Shown piece after piece: positions 7,713 through 16,919 of a DNA stretch of 38,556 nt; the first letter of the stretch is position 1; each line of letters begins with the position of its first letter. The stretch is from an uncultured bacterium (lineage in GTDB: Bacteria > Vulcanimicrobiota > Xenobia > Xenobiales > Xenobiaceae). Below the pieces are notes generated by a model. The model was not told the DNA's origin. It saw only the letters and a list, made by a program, of their open reading frames with translations, and did no database searches. The position numbers and the translations under genes are program-made. The stretch is from NCBI GenBank assembly GCA_934636825.1, contig CAKUBG010000024.1, forward strand, positions 1-38,556, in the 5' to 3' direction.

Positions 7713-8990
7713 ATGGCATTTTTTTCCAACTTGACTAAAAGATTTTCCTCTTCACTCTCTCGCGAAGAGCCCGCGCCGGCGCCGGAAGAAAAAATAGTTG
7801 TCGAAACCGTACCCAGCTCTACAGAAGTGATTTCCGCTGCCGAAAATTACAACGTTCCTGAGACTCCGGTTGTGGAAGTAGTCGAAGCAGAACCTGAACC
7901 GGAAGAGTTACCTTTAATTGAGGTGCCCGACGACTACAATCAAGATGATTTGTTGCGTACTTTGGTTGCTAATAAAGGCTCCGACTTGCATTTGTCCGTG
8001 GGCGAAGTGCCTATGTTCCGCATTAGCGGCGATTTGCACCGTTCTACTTGTCCGATTTTGACTAATGAAAAGGCTAAAGAGCTTCTTGCACCTCTGGTTA
8101 GTGTTGAACGTTGGGAAGCTTTCGAAGAATGCGGCAACTTGGACTTCGCTTACGAAATTCCCGGATTAGCTCGTTTCAGAGGCAATTTCTTTAAACAAAA
8201 AAACGGTTTGGCTGCTGTATTTCGCGAAATTCCCAGTCGTATTCCCACTATTGACGAAATGCATCTTCCTGAAGTTCTTAAGAAAATTGCCATGTTCAAA
8301 AAGGGCATTGTTTTGGTGACTGGCCCTACAGGCTCCGGTAAATCGACTACTATGGCAGCTATGCTTGATTATGTGAATAAAAATCGCGGTGCTCACATAA
8401 TTACCATTGAAGATCCTGTCGAATTTACCCATAAAAATCAACAATGCATTATCGACCACCGCGAAGTCGGCACTCATGCCAATACTTTTGCCGAAGCTTT
8501 GAGAGCTTCTTTGCGCGAAGATCCCGACATCGTATTGGTTGGTGAGATGCGCGATTTGGATACAATTTATAATGCCATTAAAGCTGCTGAAACTGGAGCT
8601 TTGGTTTTTGGTACTTTGCATACCAATTCTGCAGCTAAAACAATAGACCGTATTATCGACGTTTTTCCTGCCAAACAGCAAGATACTATTCGCGCTATGC
8701 TCAGCGAGTCAATTAAGGCTGTGGTAGCTCAGCTTTTGCTTAAGAAAATTGGCGGCGGTCGTGTGGCTGTCCATGAAATTCTTATATCTCAAGCCGGTTT
8801 CTCCAACATTATCCGTGAGGGCAAAACTTCACAAATCAACAATTACATTCAAACAGGTAAAGATGTTGGTATGCAAACTATGGATTCAGCTTTAGTTAAG
8901 CTGTTAGAAGACGGGCTTATCGATAAGGCTACGGCTAAAGAAGTTTGCCATGATCCAGTCACATTGCGCAGTTACGGCTTTGATCTTTAG
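7713..8990 (+). CDS. PilT-type retraction ATPase, copy 2, with acidic N-terminal extension
   Basis: Residues from about 78 on form a complete PilT ATPase: GSDLHLSVGE near the start of the PAS-like domain, Walker A GPTGSGKST (204-212), Asp box EDPVEF, Walker B with GEMRD, His box GTLHTNSAA and NIIREGKTSQI. The first ~75 residues are an extra low-complexity segment rich in Glu, Pro and Val, absent from ordinary PilT (~345-370 residues) and likely disordered; it could dock onto another component. The start is ATG 7713 behind an AGGGG site. It is the second gene of the presumed five-gene operon, followed after 83 bp by the FHA gene. Confidence 0.92.
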   Translation: MAFFSNLTKRFSSSLSREEPAPAPEEKIVVETVPSSTEVISAAENYNVPETPVVEVVEAEPEPEELPLIEVPDDYNQDDLLRTLVANKGSDLHLSVGEVPMFRISGDLHRSTCPILTNEKAKELLAPLVSVERWEAFEECGNLDFAYEIPGLARFRGNFFKQKNGLAAVFREIPSRIPTIDEMHLPEVLKKIAMFKKGIVLVTGPTGSGKSTTMAAMLDYVNKNRGAHIITIEDPVEFTHKNQQCIIDHREVGTHANTFAEALRASLREDPDIVLVGEMRDLDTIYNAIKAAETGALVFGTLHTNSAAKTIDRIIDVFPAKQQDTIRAMLSESIKAVVAQLLLKKIGGGRVAVHEILISQAGFSNIIREGKTSQINNYIQTGKDVGMQTMDSALVKLLEDGLIDKATAKEVCHDPVTLRSYGFDL

Positions 8991-9073
8991 TAGGCAATGA
9001 TGTCGGTAAACTAGGAGCTGGTTCAGCCTTTTTTAGCTGAGTCGACTCCTGAGCTTGTCGCCTGGAGGTTGGT

Positions 9074-9757
9074 TTGGGACAAGAAATTTCCGAAGGGATT
9101 CTATATTTTCTAAAATTTCCACTTTTGGGACTGATTTGCGCTTTTATTGTGGTTTCTTTGAAGATTATCTATCAGGGAATGCCCAAAGCCGAACCTCCTT
9201 CGGAAAGAAAACATAGCCACGATCAATGCGAAGTGGAGCTTGGCAGCGATCCTACTGAAGATATACCCAACTCTGAAGGCCAGATTAGAAAAAAAATCAA
9301 TTCGGTTGTCTCTGGTAATTTGGAGGCTGTTAAATCAGACGAGGCAGAAAAGACCAATTTTGATTTGTGCTACGCTCCGACTGTAGTTGATATGCCTGCT
9401 GTGGGCAGTTCGCGTGAGCAATTTATTGCCGCTGTCAAAAAAGCGTCTGCCTTAACTTCAGCCATTTCTGGTCGTCACTTGCTGGTCGATAGTCCGTATC
9501 TGGCAGAAAAAAGTTTACCTATAGGGCAAACTTTGATATTTGGACGTTCTCCCGAATGTAATGTTTGTTTGGCCGGCAACTTCGTTTCCAGTCGTCATGC
9601 TAAATTGTCAATCGATTCCAGTGGAGTCGTTTTGGAAGATTTAGGCAGTGCCAATGGTACTTTTTGCAACGGAGAATTGCTCACTACGCCGGTATATTTG
9701 AAGGATGGCGATGAGTTTTCCATAGATGATAGTAAGTTTGTCTATAAGCAAAGTTAG
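9074..9757 (+). CDS. Membrane-anchored FHA domain protein
   Basis: This 227-residue protein has one N-terminal membrane span (about residues 10-33), a polar linker of about 110 residues, and a canonical C-terminal FHA domain: GRSPECN (from 157), SSRHA (172-176) and DLGSANGTF-NG. All phosphothreonine-binding positions are present, unlike the second FHA unit of the protein at the left edge. The start is TTG 9074, set by GGAGG 5 nt upstream. It ends 11 bp before the RodA/FtsW gene. The arrangement matches FhaB-RodA-PbpA of Actinomycetota and similar Bacillota clusters, where the FHA protein ties wall growth to Ser/Thr kinases. No kinase gene is seen here. Confidence 0.88.
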   Translation: MGQEISEGILYFLKFPLLGLICAFIVVSLKIIYQGMPKAEPPSERKHSHDQCEVELGSDPTEDIPNSEGQIRKKINSVVSGNLEAVKSDEAEKTNFDLCYAPTVVDMPAVGSSREQFIAAVKKASALTSAISGRHLLVDSPYLAEKSLPIGQTLIFGRSPECNVCLAGNFVSSRHAKLSIDSSGVVLEDLGSANGTFCNGELLTTPVYLKDGDEFSIDDSKFVYKQS

Positions 9758-9768
9758 GTTTAAAAATT

Positions 9769-11148
9769 ATGTGTGCTAATTCACGTCGTTGGGGAGCCTT
9801 ACTTATGCTTATAGTAACTGCGATATTGGCTTATGGCAGTTACTGGCTGTTTTTGATCTCTCCAAGCTACCATATGGGAGCGGAAAATGCTTATGATCCT
9901 TGCAAATATGCTGCAATTATCGCTCTTTCCGGTTGGATAGCGTGGGCCGTTTTGGCTTTGGTTCCCCGAAGGGGAGACAATTTTTTAATCCCCAGTGCTC
10001 TATTTTTAACTAGTGTGAGCTGGTTGGAAATATATAGTCTCGGCTTTCGCAACCCCTTGTATGCCAATCAAGGGCCGCGTCAAGCTATATCTGTGGCTGT
10101 GGCGCTGTTGCTTATGCTTCTTACTGTTCTTTTGCTTAGAAATTATCGCATACTCGAAGAGTATAAATATTTATTTCTAAGTGGTGGCGTGATCGCACAG
10201 CTGGCAGTAATGATCTTCGGTGCAGCTGCCAACGGAGCCAGGCTTTGGTTTAATATAGGCGGTTTTAGCTTACAACCAGGTGAATTTACCAAAATCTCTT
10301 TCATAATATTTTTTGCAGCTTATTTGCGCCAATTTAGTCCTTGGATGAGTTTAGGCATAACTTTTGGTAAAGAAAGCCGTTTATCGCGCAAAGCTCTTTT
10401 GATTTTGGGGCTTTCTATGGCGGTAGCTGAATTGGTGTTAGTCGCACAACGCGATTTGGGCGCAGCTTTGCTGCTTTTTGGTATTTTTATCGCTATGTTT
10501 TTTGTGGCGACAGGACGTGCCGATATTGTTGCTCTTACGGTTTTACTTTCTTCCGGAGGAGCCTATGCTTGTTGGAAATTCTTTGATCATGTTCAAGTGC
10601 GCGTTGCCAATTGGTTGGATCCTTTTGCAGATATAGGTAATAATGGCTACCAAATGTGTTTAGCTCTTTTTTGCCTAAATAACTCAGGTTTTGATGGCGC
10701 CGGTTTAGGAATGGGATATTCTGAGGTTATACCAGAAGTGAGTAACGATTTTGCTTTTATAGCCATTACTGAAGACTTCGGCATGATCGGTTGCACAGCT
10801 TTAATACTTGGAATTGTCATTCTAGTAGAACGCTGTTTCGCTGTTGCTATGAGAGCCCAAGACCAGTTTGGGGTGCTTTTAGCTTCCGGATTAGCCAGCC
10901 TATTCGCTTGGCAAAGCGCTATTATCATGCTGGGTGATACTAAAATTATTCCTATGACCGGTATCACTTTGCCTTTCGTTTCCGCCGGTGGTAGTTCACT
11001 GGCTTCCAGTTTCATAATCTTAGGTATAATTTGGGCTATAGATTCTTCCAATACTAAAGTTCGCTCTTGCGGATTGGGTGATAATAGTCGAAACCACGAA
11101 CTACAATCTGACAAAGGCCAGATCGATTCGAGCGAAAATGAGGAATAG
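9769..11148 (+). CDS. SEDS peptidoglycan glycosyltransferase (RodA/FtsW/SpoVE family)
   Basis: SEDS proteins polymerise lipid II into glycan strands and work with a class B PBP. The 459-residue product has about ten membrane spans and the family blocks GARLWFNIGGFSLQPGEFTK, QRDLGAALLLF, GAGLGMGYSEVIPEVSNDFAF and ITLPFVSAGGSS. The catalytic Asp of the SEDS loop is probably in one of these loops but is not assigned here. The partner PBP follows after 11 bp, and an FHA gene precedes it, as in RodA-PbpA pairs. RodA versus FtsW cannot be settled from sequence alone; context favours an elongation-type pair. The polar C-terminal tail (about 30 residues) is cytoplasmic. Confidence 0.93.
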   Translation: MCANSRRWGALLMLIVTAILAYGSYWLFLISPSYHMGAENAYDPCKYAAIIALSGWIAWAVLALVPRRGDNFLIPSALFLTSVSWLEIYSLGFRNPLYANQGPRQAISVAVALLLMLLTVLLLRNYRILEEYKYLFLSGGVIAQLAVMIFGAAANGARLWFNIGGFSLQPGEFTKISFIIFFAAYLRQFSPWMSLGITFGKESRLSRKALLILGLSMAVAELVLVAQRDLGAALLLFGIFIAMFFVATGRADIVALTVLLSSGGAYACWKFFDHVQVRVANWLDPFADIGNNGYQMCLALFCLNNSGFDGAGLGMGYSEVIPEVSNDFAFIAITEDFGMIGCTALILGIVILVERCFAVAMRAQDQFGVLLASGLASLFAWQSAIIMLGDTKIIPMTGITLPFVSAGGSSLASSFIILGIIWAIDSSNTKVRSCGLGDNSRNHELQSDKGQIDSSENEE

Positions 11149-11159
11149 AAATTAGCTCT

Positions 11160-12641
11160 ATGCCTGTAAAAAATAAAACAATTTCCGCTAAAGAAGCTAT
11201 TCTTTCTACTAAAAAGAGAGTACGTTTTGCCGCATTTTTGTTTGCTTTGTTGTTAATTGTGCCTTTGATAAATGTGGCCCGATATGGAATTTTTGATGCA
11301 GACAACCTGAGTAAACACAGAAACAACCCTATTTATAACGATAATTGGGAGTTGATGGGGCGTATTTTAGATCGGCACTTTTCTCCTTTAGCATTTTCCA
11401 AAGATAGCTCTCAGGAAGGAGCCGAAAGCAATCCGCGCAGCTATCCTTTGGGAGAGTGTGCGGCCAATGTTATAGGTTATAACAATCCTCAATATAGCCG
11501 AGTCGGTTTAGAAGATGATTTAGCTGAACAAATTCGCGGTTTTAGCGTTCCTCGCAACCCTGTGGAAGCTTTCCAATTATTGAATAAACCTGACCGAAAC
11601 GGCGATGATGTAGTTACTACTCTGGACGCTTCCTTACAAACTGAAATTTTTAATTATATGGTCGGCTACCGTGGAGCTGCGGTGGTGATCGATGTAAAAG
11701 ATGGCGATATTTTGGCTATGGTTTCACTGCCGTCTTACGATCCTAATAAACTGGATATTGATGGCTATTGGGAAAGAATGAATAGCGACAAGGAAGCAGC
11801 TTGTCTTTTAGACAGAGCCAAGCAAGGATATTATCCTCCGGGATCTGTTTTTAAGCCTTTAATTATGGCTGCTTGTTTGGAAGAAGGCATAGCTAGATGG
11901 AATGACACTTTTCGTTGTGATAGGGGCTTTTGGGCCGACAATTATTTTGTCAGTTGCTTGGGCGATCATGGTAATGTCACTTTAAATGAAGCCTTGACTT
12001 ACTCTTGTAACGCTGCTTTCGGAAGATTGGGAATGGCTATGCAAATGCCAAAAATTCGTGCTTGGATGAAAAAGTTCAAATTGGATCAAAAAATGGCTTT
12101 TGTTCCCGGTGCCGTTCCTGCTGAATTGCCCAAAAGCAATACCGTCTCTGCTCCGGCTGAAGCTGCTATAGGCCAAGCTGATATTTTAGTATCTCCTTTG
12201 CATATGGCCCGAATTGCTGCTGTTATCGCCAGAGGAGGAATAGATATTGAACCGAGGCTATTGCGCGGTCGGGTTCGTTCTTCATTCAAAGGCTTGCATA
12301 CTGTATGGACTTGCCCTGAAGGTAAGCAAGAGCGCATTATCTCTGCCGATACGGCGTCTCTGGTTGCTTTATCCATGCGCAATGTCGTTCGAGAAGGTAC
12401 CGGTATGGCTGCGCAAATTCCCGGAGTGCCGGTAGCCGGTAAAACAGGATCGGCAGAAAACCCTCACGGAGCTACTCATGCTTGGTTTATAGGCTATGCT
12501 CCGGCTGGAAGGCCGCGTTATGCCGTTTCTGTGATTGTGGAAAATCGCGGTGGCGGGGGAGTTGTGGCCGCTCCGGTAGCCAAATTTATTTTGGAAAAAG
12601 CCCTTAAGCTTAAAGATGCCGATCCCTTACCTGCTGAGTAA
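11160..12641 (+). CDS. Class B penicillin-binding protein (transpeptidase)
   Basis: A periplasmic/extracellular DD-transpeptidase that cross-links strands made by the upstream SEDS partner. There is one N-terminal membrane anchor (about residues 20-40), a short non-catalytic region and a C-terminal transpeptidase domain with all three motifs: SVFK (S229 nucleophile, K232), SCN (282-284) and KTG (428-430). The DGDILAMVSLPSYDPN segment is typical of the family. At 493 residues it is short, like PbpA of mycobacteria rather than a full FtsI, and has no PASTA repeats. The start is ATG 11160; the AGGAATAG site overlaps the preceding stop region and spacing is long. It is the last gene of the presumed operon. 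Confidence 0.93.
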   Translation: MPVKNKTISAKEAILSTKKRVRFAAFLFALLLIVPLINVARYGIFDADNLSKHRNNPIYNDNWELMGRILDRHFSPLAFSKDSSQEGAESNPRSYPLGECAANVIGYNNPQYSRVGLEDDLAEQIRGFSVPRNPVEAFQLLNKPDRNGDDVVTTLDASLQTEIFNYMVGYRGAAVVIDVKDGDILAMVSLPSYDPNKLDIDGYWERMNSDKEAACLLDRAKQGYYPPGSVFKPLIMAACLEEGIARWNDTFRCDRGFWADNYFVSCLGDHGNVTLNEALTYSCNAAFGRLGMAMQMPKIRAWMKKFKLDQKMAFVPGAVPAELPKSNTVSAPAEAAIGQADILVSPLHMARIAAVIARGGIDIEPRLLRGRVRSSFKGLHTVWTCPEGKQERIISADTASLVALSMRNVVREGTGMAAQIPGVPVAGKTGSAENPHGATHAWFIGYAPAGRPRYAVSVIVENRGGGGVVAAPVAKFILEKALKLKDADPLPAE

Positions 12642-12759
12642 TTTCTTTTGTCTGTAATTTAGGCTTTTAATTAGGCAGGCTTTTTTAGATCTGCAGGCGA
12701 AGCCCGCAACCTGCGTTGAAAAACAAAACGCATTTTGATTTTTCGTCCAATTGTCGTAA

Positions 12760-12784
12760 TCCCTTAGGCCCTTTGGCTTAGGGA
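12760..12784 (+). promoter_or_regulatory. Leader hairpin before serC
   Basis: TCCCTTAGGCC and GGCTTAGGGA form an imperfect stem with a CTTT loop, about 20 nt before the serC ribosome site. It is in a 178-bp gap. No terminator-type T-run follows, so it may be a leader structure. Confidence 0.3.
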
Positions 12785-12819
12785 ATATCAGAATAACCTA
12801 TATGGAGGGTCATGTAGTA

Positions 12820-13926
12820 ATGACTTGTGAATGTGAGAAGCGCGTATTCAATTTCTCGGCTGGTCCGGCCGTTTTGCCTTTGTCCGCTTTGAAAGAGGCT
12901 CAGCGCGATTTAGTATGCTATCCCGGCGCTGGCGCTTCCGTTATGGAACTTTCTCACCGCGGTAAAGTTATCGACGGTATCATCAAAACCGCCGAAGCCA
13001 GACTTCGTCGCCTTTTGAATATCCCTGACAACTATTATGTAATGTTCTTGCAGGGTGGCGCTACTACTCAATTCAGTATGGTTCCCGTCAACTTCTTAGG
13101 TGAGAACGGTGCCGACTATCTCGAACAGGGTACTTGGTCAAAGAAGGCTGCCGTCGAAGCTAGACGCGTCGGTAATGTAAACGTTGTTTGGTCCGGCAAA
13201 GACAGCAACTATAGCACCTTGCCTCAAGATGGCGACTATAAGGTTCGTCCTGAAGCTTCCTACTTCCACGTAACTTCCAACGAAACCATTCACGGTATCG
13301 AATTCCACCGCGAACCCGCTTCCTACGGTGTACCTATGGTATGCGACTCTTCTTCCGACTTCTTGAGCCGTCCTATGGATGTAACCAAGTATGGTTTAAT
13401 CTATGCTGGCGCTCAGAAGAACGTAGGCCCGGCCGGTGTAACCTTGTCCATCATGTCTGATGATTTCTATAAGAGACTTATCCCCGATGAGAAACGTCCC
13501 ATCATGATGAACTACAAGACTCACGTTGAGAATAACTCTCTTTACAACACTTGCCCCGTATTTGCCATTTACATGGTCGGTTTGGTCTTGAAGTGGTTAG
13601 AAGAAGAGATCGGCGGCCTCGACAAGATGTACGAGCTCAACAAGAAGAAAGCTGCTCTTCTCTACAAGGCTCTCGACGAGAGTAACGGTTTCTATGCTCC
13701 TCACGCTGCCAAAGCTGATCGCTCTTTGATGAACGTAACTTGGCGCTTACCCAGCGAAGAGTTGGAGAAGAAGTTCGCTCAAGAAGCTGAAGCTGCTGGC
13801 ATGATTGGCCTTAAGGGTCACAGATCTGTTGGCGGTATCCGCGCTTCCATTTACAACGCTTTCCCCTACGAAGGTGTAGAGCGCTTAGTAGAGTTTATGG
13901 CCGACTTCCAGCGCCACAACGCCTAA
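12820..13926 (+). CDS. serC: Phosphoserine aminotransferase
   Basis: SerC converts 3-phosphohydroxypyruvate and glutamate to phosphoserine in serine synthesis, using PLP. The protein opens with VFNFSAGPAVLP, has the substrate/PLP loop LQGGATTQFSMVP, the lysine segment GAQKNVGPAG (K200 is the Schiff-base residue) and the C-terminal GHRSVGGIRASIYNA. The length of 368 residues is normal. I chose ATG 12820 because GGAGGG lies 10 nt upstream; an in-frame ATG at 12802 has no ribosome site and would overlap it. The gene prefers C-ending codons (TTC, AAC, GAC) and AAG more than its neighbours, suggesting high expression. It is monocistronic. serA and serB are not in the window. Confidence 0.96.
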   Translation: MTCECEKRVFNFSAGPAVLPLSALKEAQRDLVCYPGAGASVMELSHRGKVIDGIIKTAEARLRRLLNIPDNYYVMFLQGGATTQFSMVPVNFLGENGADYLEQGTWSKKAAVEARRVGNVNVVWSGKDSNYSTLPQDGDYKVRPEASYFHVTSNETIHGIEFHREPASYGVPMVCDSSSDFLSRPMDVTKYGLIYAGAQKNVGPAGVTLSIMSDDFYKRLIPDEKRPIMMNYKTHVENNSLYNTCPVFAIYMVGLVLKWLEEEIGGLDKMYELNKKKAALLYKALDESNGFYAPHAAKADRSLMNVTWRLPSEELEKKFAQEAEAAGMIGLKGHRSVGGIRASIYNAFPYEGVERLVEFMADFQRHNA

Positions 13927-13982
13927 TAAGCTAACTTTTGAATAGCTAATAAATGGTTGCCTAATTGGCATACCTAAAGAGA

Positions 13983-14025
13983 GAGCTTGCCTTGTTGTGT
14001 AGACAATTCGGTAGGCTCTTTTTTT
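13983..14025 (+). terminator. Terminator of serC
   Basis: GAGCTTGCC pairs with GGTAGGCTC (with wobbles), with inner TTGT/ACAA pairing, then a run of seven T. A smaller hairpin (GGTTGCC-TAAT-GGCATACC) precedes it at 13955-13974. Confidence 0.85.
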
Positions 14026-14120
14026 CGCAAGAAATAGCTGAGAAAACAAGAAATAGTGAAAGTGCACGAGTTGTCGTCAAACAAAACTAACTGAGTAGCA
14101 TAGAGAGGCCGAAAAACGAG

Positions 14121-15620
14121 ATGAGTGAAAACAAATCGGAGATGTCCAATAAGGCTGTATCTATAGGCATGAAGTTGCCTTTAGCCAAACAGACAGAAAA
14201 GCCCAAAGCTTTAGTCGCCGGGTTAGGACGAGCCGGAAGGGAAGTTGCCAGAAGGTTGCGCTCTTCCTGGCGTATCGTTGCTATTGATAAAAATGCTGAA
14301 GTTGTAGAGCAATATCGCCAGAGTTTGGGGGAAAATATTGATGAAGAAGTGCTTTGCGGCGACGTTTCCAGCCTTTTAGTGCTGCGTCGGGCTGGAGCTA
14401 ATGAAGTAAAAATGGCAGTAGGCGTTTTGGGAGATGACGAAGCGACGGAAGTTTTTTGCAATTTAATGCAAAAAGAATTTGGCGTACCTTTTCTCTATGC
14501 TCAGGTTATTGGAGAAGAAAAAATTGCTGCCATAAAAAAGACGGGAGCGGAAGTCAGTTGTCGCAGTTCGGTAATGGCTTCAGTAATGCTGGCTCAAATC
14601 GATTCTTCCCGTAAAATCGCTGAAAACATTGGCTTGGGAATAGGAGAAATTTCTGAAGTAAAAATTTTGCCTCATTCAGCGGTAATTGGCCGTTCCCTTA
14701 TGCAACTTCATCCTCAGGCTTATTTAGTCGGTGCCATTTATAGGGGTGGAAAATTAGTCGTTCCGCACGGCAATACGGTATTTGAAGCCGACGATCGAGT
14801 GGTGTTAATTGGCGATCCTGTAGTACTGCCACGCGTGGCTGCCTATTTTCGCAGTGGCTTTTCCAATTTTCCTATGCCTTACGGTTCACAATTTATGACT
14901 TTAGGTTACGGAGAAAAACCGCCTATAAAAGTGGAAACTGAAGCTGTCTGGTTGGCTAAAAGTGTAAAAGATGATGAAGAAGCTGATATTGAGCCTTTAG
15001 CTTGGCAAGCTTCTGGAAATAAGCAATCTGACTTACATAAAATTTTGGAAAAAGATGACTGCGGATGTCTAGTTGTTCCCAGTACTTCATGTAATATTTG
15101 GCAAATAATGGGGCTGTTAAATTGCAAATTGATGGATTTGCTGAATAAAGCCAATCGGCCTTGTCTGGTAGCTCGAGGCTCATTCCCTTACAAGAGAGTT
15201 GTGCATGTTGTAACTCCTGAGCATCCACGCAGTTTGGAATTGGCTTTGGGTTTGGTGCGTTCTTTGGGTGTGCCTTTTATGTGTTTAGCTGTTAAACCTG
15301 AGGAAATGGTGGCTGGAGAAGAGCAAAACCAAGACTTACAAAATAGCTTGCAAAAAGCGGTTAAAATAGCGTCTTTGTATTCCGTTACGGCTGAAAGTGT
15401 ATGCTTGGAAGGCAATCCTGTCCACAAAGTTGTGGAATTTTTGCAAACTTCAGATTTATTGGTCATTGCTCATAGACAGAATCATCGTTTTTCTTTGATT
15501 TCTCCGGACGTATCGCGACAAATTATTTTGCGTACCAACTGTTCTGTTATGGTTTTGCCTCACGGAGGCAAAACCGACTATGCTAAGTCTGTCAAAGAAA
15601 ATGGTGGAGGAGCGCAGTAA
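14121..15620 (+). CDS. RCK-domain regulator (TrkA-type) with C-terminal USP-like domain
   Basis: Probably the cytoplasmic NAD(H)-gated regulatory subunit of a cation transporter. Residues about 28-145 form an RCK_N Rossmann fold with the GLGRAGRE dinucleotide loop (from 34) and an acidic residue ending strand 2 (AIDKN). Residues about 165-240 are RCK_C (TrkA_C), with VIGRSLMQL and FEADDRVVLIGDP. The rest, from about 355 to 485, looks like a universal-stress-protein fold (RVVHVVTPEH, then LVIAHR and CSVMVLP). The exchanger gene follows after one base, so the two are probably translationally coupled. TrkA itself is two RCK pairs; this is one pair plus a USP-like region. The USP-like call is less certain. 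Confidence 0.8.
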   Translation: MSENKSEMSNKAVSIGMKLPLAKQTEKPKALVAGLGRAGREVARRLRSSWRIVAIDKNAEVVEQYRQSLGENIDEEVLCGDVSSLLVLRRAGANEVKMAVGVLGDDEATEVFCNLMQKEFGVPFLYAQVIGEEKIAAIKKTGAEVSCRSSVMASVMLAQIDSSRKIAENIGLGIGEISEVKILPHSAVIGRSLMQLHPQAYLVGAIYRGGKLVVPHGNTVFEADDRVVLIGDPVVLPRVAAYFRSGFSNFPMPYGSQFMTLGYGEKPPIKVETEAVWLAKSVKDDEEADIEPLAWQASGNKQSDLHKILEKDDCGCLVVPSTSCNIWQIMGLLNCKLMDLLNKANRPCLVARGSFPYKRVVHVVTPEHPRSLELALGLVRSLGVPFMCLAVKPEEMVAGEEQNQDLQNSLQKAVKIASLYSVTAESVCLEGNPVHKVVEFLQTSDLLVIAHRQNHRFSLISPDVSRQIILRTNCSVMVLPHGGKTDYAKSVKENGGGAQ

Positions 15621-15621
15621 T

Positions 15622-16815
15622 ATGGAAGAATTTTCGTTACAAACTGCCAATAATTTGCTGATTTTGGCTATAGGCGCCTTCTTTGTACCGTTGCTCTGCC
15701 GTCCTTTGCGTTTGCCGGCTTCTATAGGAGAGATACTTTACGGCATTTTAGTTGGCCCTTATGTTTTTAAACTGGTAGAATTGGATCATTTCTGCTATTT
15801 GCTTGGAGAGTTGGGCTTTTTTCTGTTGCTATTTAGTGCCGGTTTAGAGTTAAATTTTCACTCTATTGAAAATTCCGGCCCCAAGAAATTGGCTTCTATG
15901 GGGGGAATTGTAGCCATAATTTTTGCCGCTTCTTATGTTTGTGCTTCGATTTTCCATCTGCAACCTTTTGTTGTCATGATTTTAGCAGCCATTTCTATCG
16001 GTTTGCCAATTATGCTTTTGCAAGAAACGGGCTTAGGCAAAAAGCCCTTTGGTCAACAAGTACTTATAGTTGGCACTATAGGAGAATTTGTGTGTATTGT
16101 AGCGGCTACTTTTATCGCTGCTTGGAATACGGCCGGCGGCTTTAACGCTGTCTTTGCTCTAAGTGCCGTAAAAATGTTGCTTATTTTTGCCTTAGCTTAC
16201 GTGCTTTTGACTATTTTGCGTTCGGCTGTTTGGTGGCACCCTGAATATTTTAGCAGAGTTGTGGCCACTCACGATCCTTCTGAAATTGGTGTACGCGCCG
16301 GTATGGCTCTTATGTTTATCATGGTGGCTGCAGCCATTCATCTGGGAGTAGATGCTATTTTGGGTGCTTTTATGGCTGGAGCTCTTTTTAGTTATGTATT
16401 CCGAGCCAAAGGGCCCTTGGAAATGAAATTTTTAAGCCTAGCCAACGGTTTTTTCGTCCCGGTCTTTTTTATCAGAGTCGGCTTAGAATTTAAGCTGGAT
16501 ATGGCACTAAAATCAGATTGGAAATTGCTCTTCTTACTTTTTATTTCTATGCTTGCAGTGCGTTTAATAGCTTGTTTGGCTCTTTGGAACGCTTCTCGAC
16601 CTACTTGGAGCTGTCGTTTCAAAGAGGCGCTTACCGCTTCTTTAATTTTGGCTGCCCCGCTTACTTTATTGGTAGTTTTCGGCAATTTGGGCTTGAAGAT
16701 GGGAGTAATTACTGAAAGTTTCAATGCTGCGGTTATTCTGTTGGCAGTTGTTTCTTCCGTAATTTGGCCTTTCTTATTTAAACTTTGCGTTCCCTGGGTA
16801 ACACAAGAAGACTAG
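15622..16815 (+). CDS. CPA2-family monovalent cation/proton exchanger
   Basis: An integral membrane antiporter of the Na+(K+)/H+ exchanger (KefB/NapA-like) type. About 11-12 hydrophobic spans are visible across 397 residues, with LPASIGEILYGILVGP near the start (the typical LGxxxxGxxxGP segment), a GLELNF segment and HLGVDAILGAFMAGALFS later. No C-terminal RCK domain is fused; the upstream gene supplies it in trans. I chose ATG 15622 because GGAGGAG lies 9 nt upstream and the gene then starts 1 nt after the regulator's stop; an ATG at 15580 would give a 41-bp overlap. K+ versus Na+ cannot be decided here. Confidence 0.88.
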   Translation: MEEFSLQTANNLLILAIGAFFVPLLCRPLRLPASIGEILYGILVGPYVFKLVELDHFCYLLGELGFFLLLFSAGLELNFHSIENSGPKKLASMGGIVAIIFAASYVCASIFHLQPFVVMILAAISIGLPIMLLQETGLGKKPFGQQVLIVGTIGEFVCIVAATFIAAWNTAGGFNAVFALSAVKMLLIFALAYVLLTILRSAVWWHPEYFSRVVATHDPSEIGVRAGMALMFIMVAAAIHLGVDAILGAFMAGALFSYVFRAKGPLEMKFLSLANGFFVPVFFIRVGLEFKLDMALKSDWKLLFLLFISMLAVRLIACLALWNASRPTWSCRFKEALTASLILAAPLTLLVVFGNLGLKMGVITESFNAAVILLAVVSSVIWPFLFKLCVPWVTQED

Positions 16816-16919
16816 GTGTTAGGATCGGCAGGGATCGATTTAGCTTGGACTAAGTTTTTGCATAATTGGGGCAGTTCGCTTTTATGGTTAGCGGACTCGA
16901 AGTAAAAGGAGACTATGCT

